From positions 174,872 through 200,153 of the forward strand of contig LSYV01000098.1 of the NCBI GenBank assembly GCA_001584585.1: DNA of 25,282 nucleotides, in the 5' to 3' direction. This DNA comes from Gonium pectorale. Its lineage: Eukaryota > Chlorophyta > Chlorophyceae > Chlamydomonadales > Volvocaceae. Of this stretch, positions 1 through 9,848 are shown in pieces. The stretch's first letter is position 1; each line of letters begins with the position of its first letter. The notes under the pieces are model-generated. The model was not told where the DNA came from. It searched no databases and worked only from the letters and a program-made list of their open reading frames with translations. Position numbers and translations under genes: made by a program.

Positions 1-66
1 CAACGCGACTGTAACAACCCAACCCGAAAGCGGTGCACCTTCCCCCCCCGGGGTCGCGCGGAGAGT

Positions 67-138
67 TTACATGTGTTGAAAGGAAAACGACATACGACGA
101 GCGCATGCGCGAAAATGATGGCGTCGTTGTACTTTACA
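67..138 (-). terminator. Candidate polyadenylation signals (TGTAA) for EXO84
   Basis: On the minus strand TGTAA occurs at 138-134 and again at 71-67, which is 66 and 133 bases past the TAG at 204. TGTAA is the usual polyadenylation signal of Chlamydomonas-type green algae, so these favour the gene ending at 204. A competing reading is the donor-like CAG/GTGATG near 253, which would carry the gene out of the window to the left. Confidence 0.35.
70..129. repeat. Dispersed repeat, copy A (partner at 21615-21674)
   Basis: About 60 bases closely match 21615-21674 in the same orientation. The two share the CATGTGTTGAAA start and the TGATGGCGTCGTTG end and differ by two small indels and about four substitutions. 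The copy is bounded by two 11-base direct repeats, TTTACATGTGT, at 66-76 and 133-143. The first of these overlaps the start of the shared block. This looks like a fragment of an interspersed element, family unknown. Confidence 0.7.
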
Positions 139-203
139 TGTGTGTAAGGTAGGGCCCGAATGCAGTGTGCGCCACCCGCTATGCGCCCCGGCCCCGGTGT
201 GAG

Positions 204-3200
204 CTACACAAACCCTGCCACACAGGCCACACACACACACGCGCGCATCACCTGCTCCCCGGGGATGCGGCCCTCGTCCCGCTGCGCCATCTCAGCGCGG
301 GCCACCCTCGCCGGCGCCGGCGCGTTGGGCGAGGCCCTGCTGCCGGCCTCTTCCAGGCCCTCGGCCGGTCGCGCTCGCCGCAGGCGGGGCGCAAGCGCGG
401 GCCCATCCTCCTCGTCGTCGGCAACGCGTGGAAACGACGACGCGGCAGCAGGCTCGGCGGTGCCTGCGCCAGCTGCGGCGCCGGCTGCAGCCGCGGCCGG
501 TCGCGGTCGCCGCGGGCGCGGCGCCAATCCGGGCCCATTCCCCTCCTCGTCCTCGTCGTCGCTGAGCACCACACCAAAGCGGTTGGGCCTGCGCGCCCCG
601 CCAGCAGCGGCTGCCACCGGTGCTGAACTGGCTCGGGCGTTGCCCGCCTCCCTGCTGGTCGCCTCCCTGACCGCAGCGGCGGCGGCAGCCCTGCGTTCGC
701 CCTCGGCCGGCGCCGCCAGCGGCCCGCCGGCCGTCTGTTTGTTGCCCACGGAGGCGGCCTTTGCGGGCTGCCCCACGGGCTCATCGGCGCTGCTGCCCTG
801 AGCCGCGGCACCGATGCGCCTCGCACCCCGCCGGGCCTCCACCGTCTCGGACGCCCTCGCCTCAGTCGCCGCCTCAGCCGCCGCCTCAGCCGCTGTCGCC
901 TCGTCGTCGTCTGATGGCTGAAACTTAGCCGGCCGGCGAGACGGCTGCGAGGCTTGCGTCGGCGCCCCGCCCGGCTCCTCCTGCGGCCCCGTTGCGCCCG
1001 CCCGCGCCCCGGCCGCTGCCTCGCGCCCGCGCCTCTCCTCCCCACGCGAGGCAGCCTCCGGCGGTCTGGTCCCGGCTGCCAGCGCCGCCCTCGGCCTGGA
1101 TCCGTCGTCCGCCTCCTCTGCTGTGGCTGCGTGACGCAAACCCTGCTCGGGTTCCTCAGCGATCCGCACCCGGCGCAGGCGCGACTCCGGCCGCGCCGCC
1201 CTCGCAGCCGCGCCGCCTTCCTCACCGGCACCGCCCTCGGGGCCCCGGTCCAGCACGGGGGCGGACTCGGGCCTCGGCAACCTGGTCCGCGCGGGCGACG
1301 CCGACGACAACGGCTGCGACCGGTCCTCCGCATCCGAAGCCGCGCTCGACCTTGCCCCACGGGCTCTGGGCCGCGCCGGCGCTTCCTCGGCCTCCTCAGC
1401 CGCCCAGCGCGAGGCTGCTGCCGCGGCCGTGTTCTGCAGCTCCTCGCCCGCCCGCCGCCGGGGGCGGTCCTGAGGCGCCTCCGGGCTTTCGCGACGCAGG
1501 CGGGGCGCCCCAGAGCGACCCGCGCCGGCGCTGTCCTCCACGTCCGCGCCGGCAGCGGCCACGGCCATCTCGCCGCCCCGCCGCCGCCGGCTGCCGCGCT
1601 CCTCTGCCGTCGCCGCCGCCGCGGCCTGCGGCGGCTCCTGCCATTGCGCCGGCGGCTCGGCGCCCCACTCGTCCGAATGGTCGGTCGCCCTGGACCGCCC
1701 CCGCGGCTGCGACCGCGAACGCGGCTGGCGAGCCACAGCCACCTCCTCGCCGCCGCCATCGTCCGCTTGGTCGTTGCCCTCCTCGTGCAAGTCCACGGCC
1801 GACTTGACGCGCCGCCGCGCTGCGTCCGGCTGGGCAGGCTCCGCCTGAGTCCGGGCAGGCTCCGCCTCGGGCTCCCCGTCCTGCCACCTCACCCTGCCAA
1901 TCCGGCCCCGGCTCCGGCCAGCCGGCTCCTCGGCCTCCGCCTCCCGCGCCCGCATCGCGGAGCGGGGCCGGCTCTGGGGCCGAGCGCCGGCGCCCGCAGC
2001 GTCGGCCCGTGCCCGGACGTCACCGGACGCCTGGGCCCTGTGCCGGTGCGGCTCGGGCTCGGGCGCGGCTGCTGCCTCTTGGCCCTCGTAGTCCTCCCGG
2101 CCTGTATCGGCCTCCTGAGCTGCCTGCTTCCCGTAAGCCGCCCGCTTCCCGTGAGCTGCCTGTTTATCCTCAGCCGCCTGCTTCCGCTGGCCAAGAGAAC
2201 GAGTGGGCGAATCCGGCTTGCCGGCGTTGCGCGCCTGCTGGGCCGAAGAGGCGGCTGCTGCCTCTGGGACAAGATACGGCTTTGGCAACGCCGTGGCGCT
2301 CGGGGCGCTGCGCCGCAGCCGCTCCTCCTCCGCAGCAGCCGCGCGCCGCGCCCTCTCCGCCTCCTCCTCCGCCGCCGCCGCCTTCGCCTCCTCCTCCTCC
2401 CTCGCCTGGGCCCTGCGCGCCTTGTCCCTCGCCTCGGCCTCACGCGCGCGCCGCTCCTCGCCCTCCCGCTTCTCCTGCTCCGCCGCCAGCTCGGCACGGA
2501 GGCGGTCCATGGGGCCGGGGCCGCTGGAGGGGGGCTGCAGCTGCTGCTGCTGCCGCTGCTGCATTGCTGCGCTGCGCGTCGACTCCTGCGCCTCCGGCGG
2601 GGCATCGGGCGCCGGTGGCGGCAGCGACGCCAGCAGCCCGCTCAGCGGCGCCAGCAGCGGGAGCAGCAGCTCCGGCGGCGCAACGGTACCGGCGACGCTC
2701 GCCAGGGGCAACAGGGCGGTCTGCAGAAGGGCATTACCAAAGCCAATCACCCAAAACTCTGCCTGAGATGCTGGAAGAGAATGCCCGCCGGTACGGCAGC
2801 TTGGTACGCTGCGCGTAGACGTTACACAACCAACAGGCATGCCCACAACGCGCAACAGGACCCGGCACCCGGGCGCACCTGGAGGTCCGTCTCGGCAAAG
2901 AGCCGCAGCTGCTCCGTTGCCTGGGCCACGTAGGACGCCAGGCGCGACCCGTGGGTCGCTGCGTCCCGGCCGCCGCCGGCTCCGCCCGCACCTCCGCCCG
3001 CCCCGGCGCTGGCGACCAGGCGCGAGAGCGAGCCATACACCTGCGGCGGCAGTGTCACGCACAGCGGCCAAGGTCGCCCTTGGAAAAGGAGATCGTCGAG
3101 GAGGTCGTTGGCAGGATTTGCAAGCATGCGGAGCCGGAAGCCCTACGCAACCTGCGTGCGGTCGATATGCCCGGCGCTGGCGGCACTTACGACGTTTTGC

Positions 3201-6200
3201 CTCCCTGGCCAAAAGCAACTACGCCACGCCAACCACTGACAACAACAGCTGGGCAAGGCAACAGCTGGGCGCACCGGCAGCTAGTGAACGGCAAAGGGCG
3301 CCGCAGCAGCTAGTGAACAGCAAGGGCTTTTGCGCTGATGAACAGCAAAGGGCTTTCGCGAGCCGCGTGCGTATGTGTTTCGGGTGCTACCTGCTCGCAC
3401 ACGGCGCCGAACGCCGCCAGCACGCCCTGCCGCAGGACGGCCACCGCCTGTGTGGAGCCCAGCGGCGCCAGCCCCTCCGCCAGCGCCCGCAGCTCCGGCG
3501 CGAGCATGGGCAGGGCGGTGAGGCCAGCGGGCGCGCTGGCGGCCGCGCCGCCCGCAGCCCCTCCGTTGGCCTGCCAGTGGGGGGCGGGATACCGTAGGAG
3601 GAGAAGGGGGACGGGGAGGCGTTGGTGATATGATACATCCACCCGGCGCATGAGGAGGCAATGAGCTACCGTTGTTGGCGTATGTTCGTTGGGCATGGAC
3701 GGACAATCGTATGCCAAGCGGAGAACGCTTGCCTTGGGCACAGCACGCACGCCACGCCACGCAGCACCCCACGCACGTGAGGACCCGGGTGGGGGGACGT
3801 ACACTGCACAGGGTGTACGGAAGTACGGCACGGGCCGCACCCCTCCGCGCCACACGCGGACCACCCCTTCACAAACAGGGGCAAGGCGACAATGGGGTGA
3901 CAGCACCACCAAGCCCGTCAACTGCCCGACCGCAGCCAAAGCCGCCCACCTCGGCCAGCGCACTGCGGCGGGCAAACCACATGAAATATCGCCGCACCTG
4001 CTGCAGCGCCGCCCCGCGCAGCTCCAGCCCGTTCATCGCGTGGCCCTCCAGCTCCTGCAGCGCCGGCAGCGGCGGCAGCTGGAAACCACCGCTGTCGCTG
4101 CCGCCGCCCCCGCCGCCAGTGTCGGCGCCCGCCGACCCCTCAGGGCCGTTCCCGGCGCCGCCGGCCTCTGCCGCCGCCGCTGCCGCCAGGCTTGCGACGG
4201 CCTTGAGGGCTGCGTTGGTGGCGTCGAGGGAGGCGCTGGCGGCCGCCTCCTCCCGCAGGCGGTGCAGGTGGCGCCGCACGATGGCTGCGGCAGCGCGGCG
4301 GGAGAGGGGGGGGGTAGCGAAGGCCGGAAACGGGTCGTCACACGGGCGGGGGGAGGACGGTGCGCACGATGCCGGGGGACCCCCCGTGTGCGACGCACGC
4401 GCGGACGCAACCGCAGCCTTGCATCTGTCGTTGTGCCCAAGAGTAAGGGCCGAGCGGCACCAACCCACAGCGCGCGGGCCTCGACGTGCGGCTGGGATGC
4501 GGCCTGGGGGCAAGTCCAAGCCAAGGTCGTGTGCCTGCCGACTAAGACTATACGGTATCCTGTTTCGCTCTGTGCTCCGTGTGAGCGCCCTCAGCCTGCG
4601 GCCCTCGCATCCACCCCCCGACGGGGCATACGCTGCTGGCGCCCAGCTCGTCGGTGTGCATTCCCCTTTCCCCCCAACTCCCCATCCACCCCCCAGGCCT
4701 TCCAAATCCACTACCCCCAGGCGTCCCGACCGCACACGCGCCACACAGCAACAGCAGGCCCAGCGGCCCACCTCCGACCCCGCCCCGCCTGCCCCTGATC
4801 CACCCTATCACCCCCCGTGCCCCAACCAAACGCAACCCCGGAGACCAGAGGCCCAACCTTCAATCATTCGACAGATCGACACGTACCCGTTTCCCGCTTT
4901 CGCTCCCCCCTGATCCCCGCGCGCCAACCGCCAGTGAAAGCAACCCCCAGCGGCGGCCCCAGACCCAGACCCAAACATTCCATGGCCCCCTTGGTCCCTC
5001 CCCCCCCAAAAAACATCCCGCGCTGACATTGAAGTTTTACAGGTCGACAACAACTCCACCCAACCACCGCGAGCTCGGCTTTTCATAAAGCGATTCGGTG
5101 TCTGCGACGCGACCCTTTTCCCCTGTTCACTACCCCCCGACCCCGCTCGCCAGCAACCGCCACACGCACCCACCCCTTGGCCCCTTTGGCTCCGGCCCCA
5201 CCCACCCACTCCTCCCCAAACCCCACACGCCGCCAACCACCCGCACGCACGCACGCACCCTCCAGCGGCGGCCACAGCTCCTGCTGGAACACCGCCCGCA
5301 GCGCCAGCCCGTGGCTCAGTTCCAGCGCGCCGCAGAACACCAGCGCCAGCCCCGCGCATAGCAGCGCCCCCACGCCGCCGCCCGTCGCCACGAACGGCGT
5401 CAGCGCATGGCGCCGCAGCAGCTCCGCGCACTGGCCCGCCTCGTCTGCCGCCCACTGCACCACCAGCGCCGACACGGACGGCAGCATTGCGGCCGCGTCG
5501 GGCGGGGTAGGGGCGGCGGAGGCGGTGGGGGCGGTGGAGCGGGTCGAGGGTTCGGGGTCAGGGGCGGGGAAGACGGCGCGCACGTCCTCCGCGGCGGTGC
5601 CGATGGCCAGGAAGGTGCGCTGCGCCAGGCCGCCGGCGTACTCGACGCCATCGGGGTCGCCGCCAGCTGGCGCGGTGTGTGTGTATGGGGGGGGGGGGGT
5701 CGCGTCCAGCGGGGCGCGAGACAGGTTAGGGACGGACGAGGCAACCAGTGACGGCAAGACACCGTCTCGAACAGCAGGGCGCGGCCCAAAACACACTGGG
5801 AGGGCTGCGACGAGTCCAAAGCCGCAACACGGTGGACGCAGCAGGACGCAGTAGCGGGGAGGACGACGGCACGTTTTTGACGCCAGGGCATTCCAGCCCC
5901 CGCCAACCCGCTGGCAGCGGCCCTGGCCCCTTGCAACAACGTCTCGAGGCCCCTTCGCTCGCCCCGGTATTCACACACCGGCCTCGGCGCCCCACCCCAC
6001 CGCCCTATGTAACTCAATCCCTTCTACTCCGGCGGTAGTTGCTGACCGGCCCAGGCTGACCCCGCCCGGACCCACCCGCCGAGTGCTGCTGGAGCAGCTG
6101 CAGCGGCGCCGCCACCCCTGGTACCACATTTTCAGGCTCCACCTCCTACTTTCCGAAAAATCGGCCCCTCCCCAGAACCCGGACCCCAGTCACCGACCCC

Positions 6201-8948
6201 GGCCCTGCCCCACCCGCCGAGTGCTGCTGGAGCAGCTGCTGCTGCGCGGCGCGGACGCGCAGCGTGTGGCAGTGCAGCAGCGCGCGGGTCGCCTGACCGG
6301 GGCCCACCAGCAGGCCCAGGGTCTGCGGGCGCGGGGGGGGGGTCCGTGGGGTGGGGCTGGGGTCAGGCCAGGCGGCGGCAAAGGGGGGGCAGCCCGCGGC
6401 AGCCCCGGACCGACCACTGAGCCACCTGGAAGCAGCCGAGCCGCAGCACGCAGCACGCAGCGCGAGGGTGCGACCTCGCTCCCTGACCTCCCCGAGTGGA
6501 GGTTTCGGTGCCGCCATGCGGTTCTGCGGCCGCCATTGCCGCAGTGCCGCAGCTGTCCACAGTTGTGGACAGCGGCACACCGCAGGCGGTACTCGACCCC
6601 GAACCCACCACGACGGGAGCCCAGTCCCCCTGTACTTGTTGAGGTAGGGGGGCCGCGCAAGGGCGCGCGGGGGTCCTGCCTATGCACCCCGCACCTGCGC
6701 CTCGACCAGATGTCCAGAACAAGAACAAACAGAACCAGCCAGCCAGCCATCAGGCCCCGGCTCCAGATCTCCCCCCCCCAAAAGACAAACACAAGACACA
6801 CACATGCGCACCTGCGCCGCGTTGCGCCGCTCCACGGTGCTGCTGTTGGTCCGGCCCAGCTGCCGGGTCAGCTCCTCCACCAGCGCCGCCTTCTGCGCCG
6901 TCAGCGCCGCCTCCAAGCCGGCGCGCCACCCCGGCAGCCCGTCGCCGCCCACCTGCCGCCGCCAGGACCGCGGCACGGCGACCAGGACGCACAGGACGGC
7001 GCGGGCGGAGTCGGAGTCGGAGTCGGAGGCGCCCGCAACAGGGACGAGGGGACGGCACGGCCGGGCCACGCGACCGCTTGGCGGCAAGCGATGATTAACA
7101 GGACGCACAGGACGGCGAACAGGACGCACATGCGCGGGCGGAGGCGGAGGCACACGACCGCTTGGCTGCAAGCGACCCCCGCAGACAGCTCCCGCACACC
7201 GCGGACGTTACCACATACACATCGGTTGCAGGGAGCTGTGGTAGGACCCCCACCTAGCGCCTGATATGGGCGACAGGAGGCCGGCTGGCCGCGGCCATGT
7301 CCTGTCCCGGTAACCCTCACCCTGGGCAGACACCCCTCATACCGTCGCACGTCGTACCTGGTCCGCCAGCTGGGCCGCGTCCCGCTCCACGACCGCGATC
7401 ATGTCGCGCCCCGCCTGCAGCAGCGCGCGGGCGAGGGCGAAGTCCTGCTCCGCCACCGCCACCTGCGCGGCGGCGGCGGCACACGGGGTGAAGGGGGGGC
7501 CCCGGCGCGGCAGGTCGACCCAACAGTTTGCGAGCTTTCATGAGCGCGGAAGGCGCCGCTGTGGGACCCCCCACCCCCACCTCCCCGCTGCAGGACCTCG
7601 CCGGAAAAGGGCCACACATCATCCGCTCTGGTGGACGACAAGCGGCCACGTTGCCGTGCGAGGGCTTTGGGCAAAGTTCTATGGCTCGTATTTATGCATA
7701 CCCCTTCTCCCCCAAAGCCCCCCTACAGGCCCCCCTCACGGGCTCCCCCTATTCCCACCCACCCCCCAAACACACACGCACCTGCAGGTCCTGGATCAGC
7801 TCCGCCTGCAGCGCCAGGATGGCCTCCCAGGCGGTGGCCGGCTGCGGCCGCCCCGTGCCGCCGTCGCCGTCCAGGGCCGACAGCTGCAGGTGCGACCCCA
7901 GGGGCACCTGCGCCCGCGCAGCACGGAGCGGGGCGGAGGGGGGCGGAGCGGAGCGCCGGCCAGCACGGCACCGACTCAGGGGCATGGCCATGGGTTCGGG
8001 GGACCTAGAAGCGCACTTGGCAGGTGGGGGCACGGGCTCCAGCAGCATCGCGAGCACGCGGGGGTTCTCTCTCCTTCTGCCTCCCCCCGCCCCTCGCCCC
8101 CGTCAACCCCCGCCCACTCTCCAGCAGTCGTGATGCGGCGCTGGTCCCCACCAGCAGGCAGCTCGGGCAGGGCACCCCACCCCCACCAGCCCGCATGTCC
8201 GTACCTTCTTGGGCAGGGGCGGCAGGTCGGCCAGGTTGGCCACCACCGCCGCGCCGCTGGACACGTAGTTCCGCAGCTCATCCACAAGCGCCTCCACGTC
8301 CTGCAGGCCCCGGCTGGCCTCCAGAAAGTCCTTGTGGTGCGCGTGCACAACCTTCTGGACCTGGGGGGAGGTGGGGAGTGGGCGGGGGAAAAGGGGACAG
8401 ATCAGCCCGAAGGAGCTCAATGGGGCGGCAAAAACCAACCCAACCCGTTGAGGTACGGGGTCCCGTTCGTTGAGGCGCCGGCGGGGAGTGGCAGGGCGGG
8501 GAGCTCATATGGGTTGGAAGCCGCAAGGCCACCGGGGGGTGCTTTGGCACGGTTGGTGGACGAGCGGGACTTGGGATCCAGCTGCGGTGGTGGGAGCCCC
8601 AATCTTCCGCGACCCCAATCGCGCAGCACGGGTTGTCGTTACCTCCTGCTTGCAGTATTCGTTGAGCTGCGAAAGCTCATTGCGCGCCTGGTCCAGCTCC
8701 CGCTCAGAGTGCAGCAGCCCTAAGTTGCCGTAGCAACAAGGGGGGGAGGGGGGGTCACCCTCGAGGTGTGGCGGGGCCGGCCCCGATGTAAGAGTGGGGG
8801 GGGGGTGCAAAACCCAACACGTGTGCTACTGCGCCAAGGCAGCGGCAGTAGCGAGCCCCTGGTCCCTCCGCACCGATGAACTCGTCGGTTGAGAAGTCCT
8901 CGCGCTGAAACCATTGGACGGCCTCGTCCTTCCGGGTGAGAAAGTGGC
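204..8948 (-). CDS. EXO84: Exocyst complex component EXO84 (12 exons, 5' end not found)
   Basis: Exons in transcription order are 8948-8874, 8719-8643, 8360-8205, 7907-7782, 7462-7358, 6952-6812, 6322-6214, 5666-5259, 4284-3950, 3570-3391, 3040-2879 and 2720-204. All have GT/AG junctions, and their phases join into one open frame of about 1,462 codons ending in TAG at 204-206. The first 620 or so residues follow plant EXO84 along their whole length. They start with the Vps51/EXO84-type coiled coil (DEFIGLL, then HHKDFLEASRGLQDVEALVDEL), followed by the cullin-repeat-like helices with VVQWAADEAGQCAELLRRH, ATGGG, ELSHGLALRAVFQQELWPPLE and a late LRLFAETDLQTALLPLA. EXO84 is a subunit of the exocyst, which tethers secretory vesicles to the plasma membrane. 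The rest, coded by the last exon, is an Ala/Glu/Arg-rich disordered tail and lacks the family's C-terminal helical region. The first exon found has an in-frame TAA at 8998 and no ATG, so a start exon lies upstream. A tiny ATG exon at about 9072 is possible but unproven. The family call is firm; the tail and exact ends are less so. Confidence 0.85.
356..575 (-). repeat. Duplicated acidic/basic motif in the EXO84 tail
   Basis: Two copies of an acidic stretch followed by GPxLAPRxRRxRPA lie about 125 bases apart in the last exon of EXO84: DDEDEEGNGPGLAPRPRR and DDEEDGPALAPRLRR. Both read in the gene's frame. A third acidic patch (PSDDDEAT) lies further upstream in the protein. The arrangement suggests internal duplication in a disordered region; function is unknown. 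Confidence 0.6.
2117..2188 (-). repeat. KQAA short tandem repeat in the EXO84 tail
   Basis: Four imperfect copies of a six- or seven-residue unit (KQAAED, KQAAHG, KRAAYG, KQAAQE) are coded in tandem in the last exon of EXO84. The DNA copies are similar but not identical, so the array is not freshly expanded. Confidence 0.6.
4629..4653 (+). repeat. 25-base dispersed intronic repeat, copy 1
   Basis: This block in an EXO84 intron is identical over 25 bases to 19563-19587 in a DBP3 intron. Its 3' half plus the following pyrimidine tract resembles 16665-16696, just before another DBP3 exon. The core shared by all three is CCCAGCTCGTCG. Confidence 0.7.
5091..5130 (+). repeat. CGATTCGG-type dispersed intronic repeat, copy 1
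   Basis: About 30-40 bases beginning CGATTCGG and containing GCGACGCGACCC plus a pyrimidine tract match 14587-14626 with a few substitutions. Here the block lies in an EXO84 intron, antisense to the gene. The other copy is in sense orientation just upstream of a DBP3 exon. Confidence 0.6.
6071..6239 (-). repeat. Duplicated exon 7 end plus splice donor of EXO84
   Basis: A 31-base block at 6209-6239 contains the last codons of EXO84 exon 7 and its donor (GCGG/GTGGG). An identical block lies at 6071-6101, 138 bases further into the intron. The flanks are loosely similar too. The second copy therefore carries a perfect decoy donor. Confidence 0.75.
6984..7180. repeat. Degenerate tandem duplication in an EXO84 intron
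   Basis: Two diverged copies follow each other. Each begins AGGACGCACAGGACGGCG (6984 and 7100), runs through GCGGGCGGAG-like triplets, and ends near CGACCGCTTGGC (7071 and 7155). The first copy also carries a GGAGTC triplet run and about 30 extra bases. The block lies within the intron between 6953 and 7357. Confidence 0.55.
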
Positions 8949-9704
8949 CTTTGAAGGCGGCAAGGAACAGAGGAGGACACGCACAGCCGAGCTTATATTA
9001 GGGAACTCATTTATTTGATTATTTGCATTACAAGCATGAGCTCCCGGAACAACTTCTCGCGCTTACCACCATCGCGCTTCGCTCTCCCGCCACCAGAAGG
9101 CTTGCCTCGTGCCCTGCCGATAGGACACGATCAGTGCTGCGTGCAAAAAAAACTGGCTTATCGTCCGAATGCAGGCTTACTTGGGCATTGAGCGAGGTGG
9201 ATATTCTACATTGAGGATTGTCTACATGGCCACATACGGAGTTGTACAGTTAATGGGATGACACCTCGTCAAACTGAGAGACTGGAAGGTTGCCGGGCGG
9301 TTACCGTTGCGAGGCAGTCAACTGTCTTTCCGTGCACCGTGCGGGCTGCGGGTGGGCTTGAAAGGAACAGGAAGCGTGTAGGGTAGCATGTAAATCTTAC
9401 AGTCCATCATAACACACCTAAAGGCGGTCATGGCCGCCCTAGGCCGCCTCAGGCCACCTCCGGCCGCCTGGCACACATCGGCACGACATGGGGCACGCAA
9501 GTGACACGGGGCGGAACGCCGGGAGCCGGGGATCACACTGCATGGCACATGCAATGCAGGGGGGCGAAGGCGGGGGAGGGGAGGCCCCTGCCTTGGCGCC
9601 CGGCAGCGCCACGCCACACCGAGCCGACATTCTAGGGAGAGAGTGCGGTCGGAGCGGGCATCCGCGCCCTCCCTCCCCCTCCCCGTAGGAATACATGGCA
9701 ATCA
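8949..9704. other. Spacer of lower GC, no convincing gene
   Basis: This stretch lies between the first recognised EXO84 exon and a likely terminal exon at 9705. It contains AT-richer DNA (around 8990-9030 and 9150-9260), a TGTAA/TTACA pair at 9390-9401 that could serve as a polyadenylation signal for the 9705 exon, and a GGCCGCC-rich run at 9420-9475. The missing start exon of EXO84 should lie here or further upstream, but no candidate stands out. Confidence 0.5.
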
Positions 9705-9848
9705 TTAGCCCAGTGGCCACCTTCCGTATTCAGAAGATTCGAACGCCTGGATGGCATGATACGCGGGCTCTTCGACAGGCATGGTGGGACCCCGTCCTTG
9801 CTCTTTACCCACAAACCCGTCGTAAACCTCGCATGTGCCGGACAACGC
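9705..9848 (-). CDS. Likely terminal exon of an unrecognised minus-strand gene
   Basis: From an acceptor (GACCCCAG) the frame stays open for 47 codons to TAA at 9705-9707. The residues look protein-like (EVYDGFVGKEQGRG, then AYHAIQAFESSEYGRWPLG) and include Trp, Tyr, Phe and Lys, unlike the Ala/Arg/Pro-rich noise frames around it. An in-frame TGA sits immediately upstream of the acceptor, so the stretch cannot extend without splicing. A TGTAA signal lies about 300 bases downstream. I do not recognise the family. A weak candidate for an upstream exon is 10071-10123 (RQRYHMLRWLGAGA). It could also be a degenerate remnant of a mobile element. Confidence 0.35.
   Translation of the reverse strand, partial: ALSGTCEVYDGFVGKEQGRGPTMPVEEPAYHAIQAFESSEYGRWPLG

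Noticed and set aside
2734..2763. Alternative acceptor (CATCTCAG) for the last EXO84 exon, adding AEFWVIGFGNALLQ
   Set aside because: It is in phase and possible, but the acceptor at CTGCAG/ACC (exon start 2720) gives LFAETDLQTALLPLA, which aligns with plant EXO84 without a gap.
954..2933. A 659-codon plus-strand open frame opposite the last EXO84 exon
   Set aside because: In DNA this GC-rich all frames stay open. Its residues are Arg/Pro/Leu noise, while the minus-strand frame is tied to eleven phase-consistent exons of a known protein.
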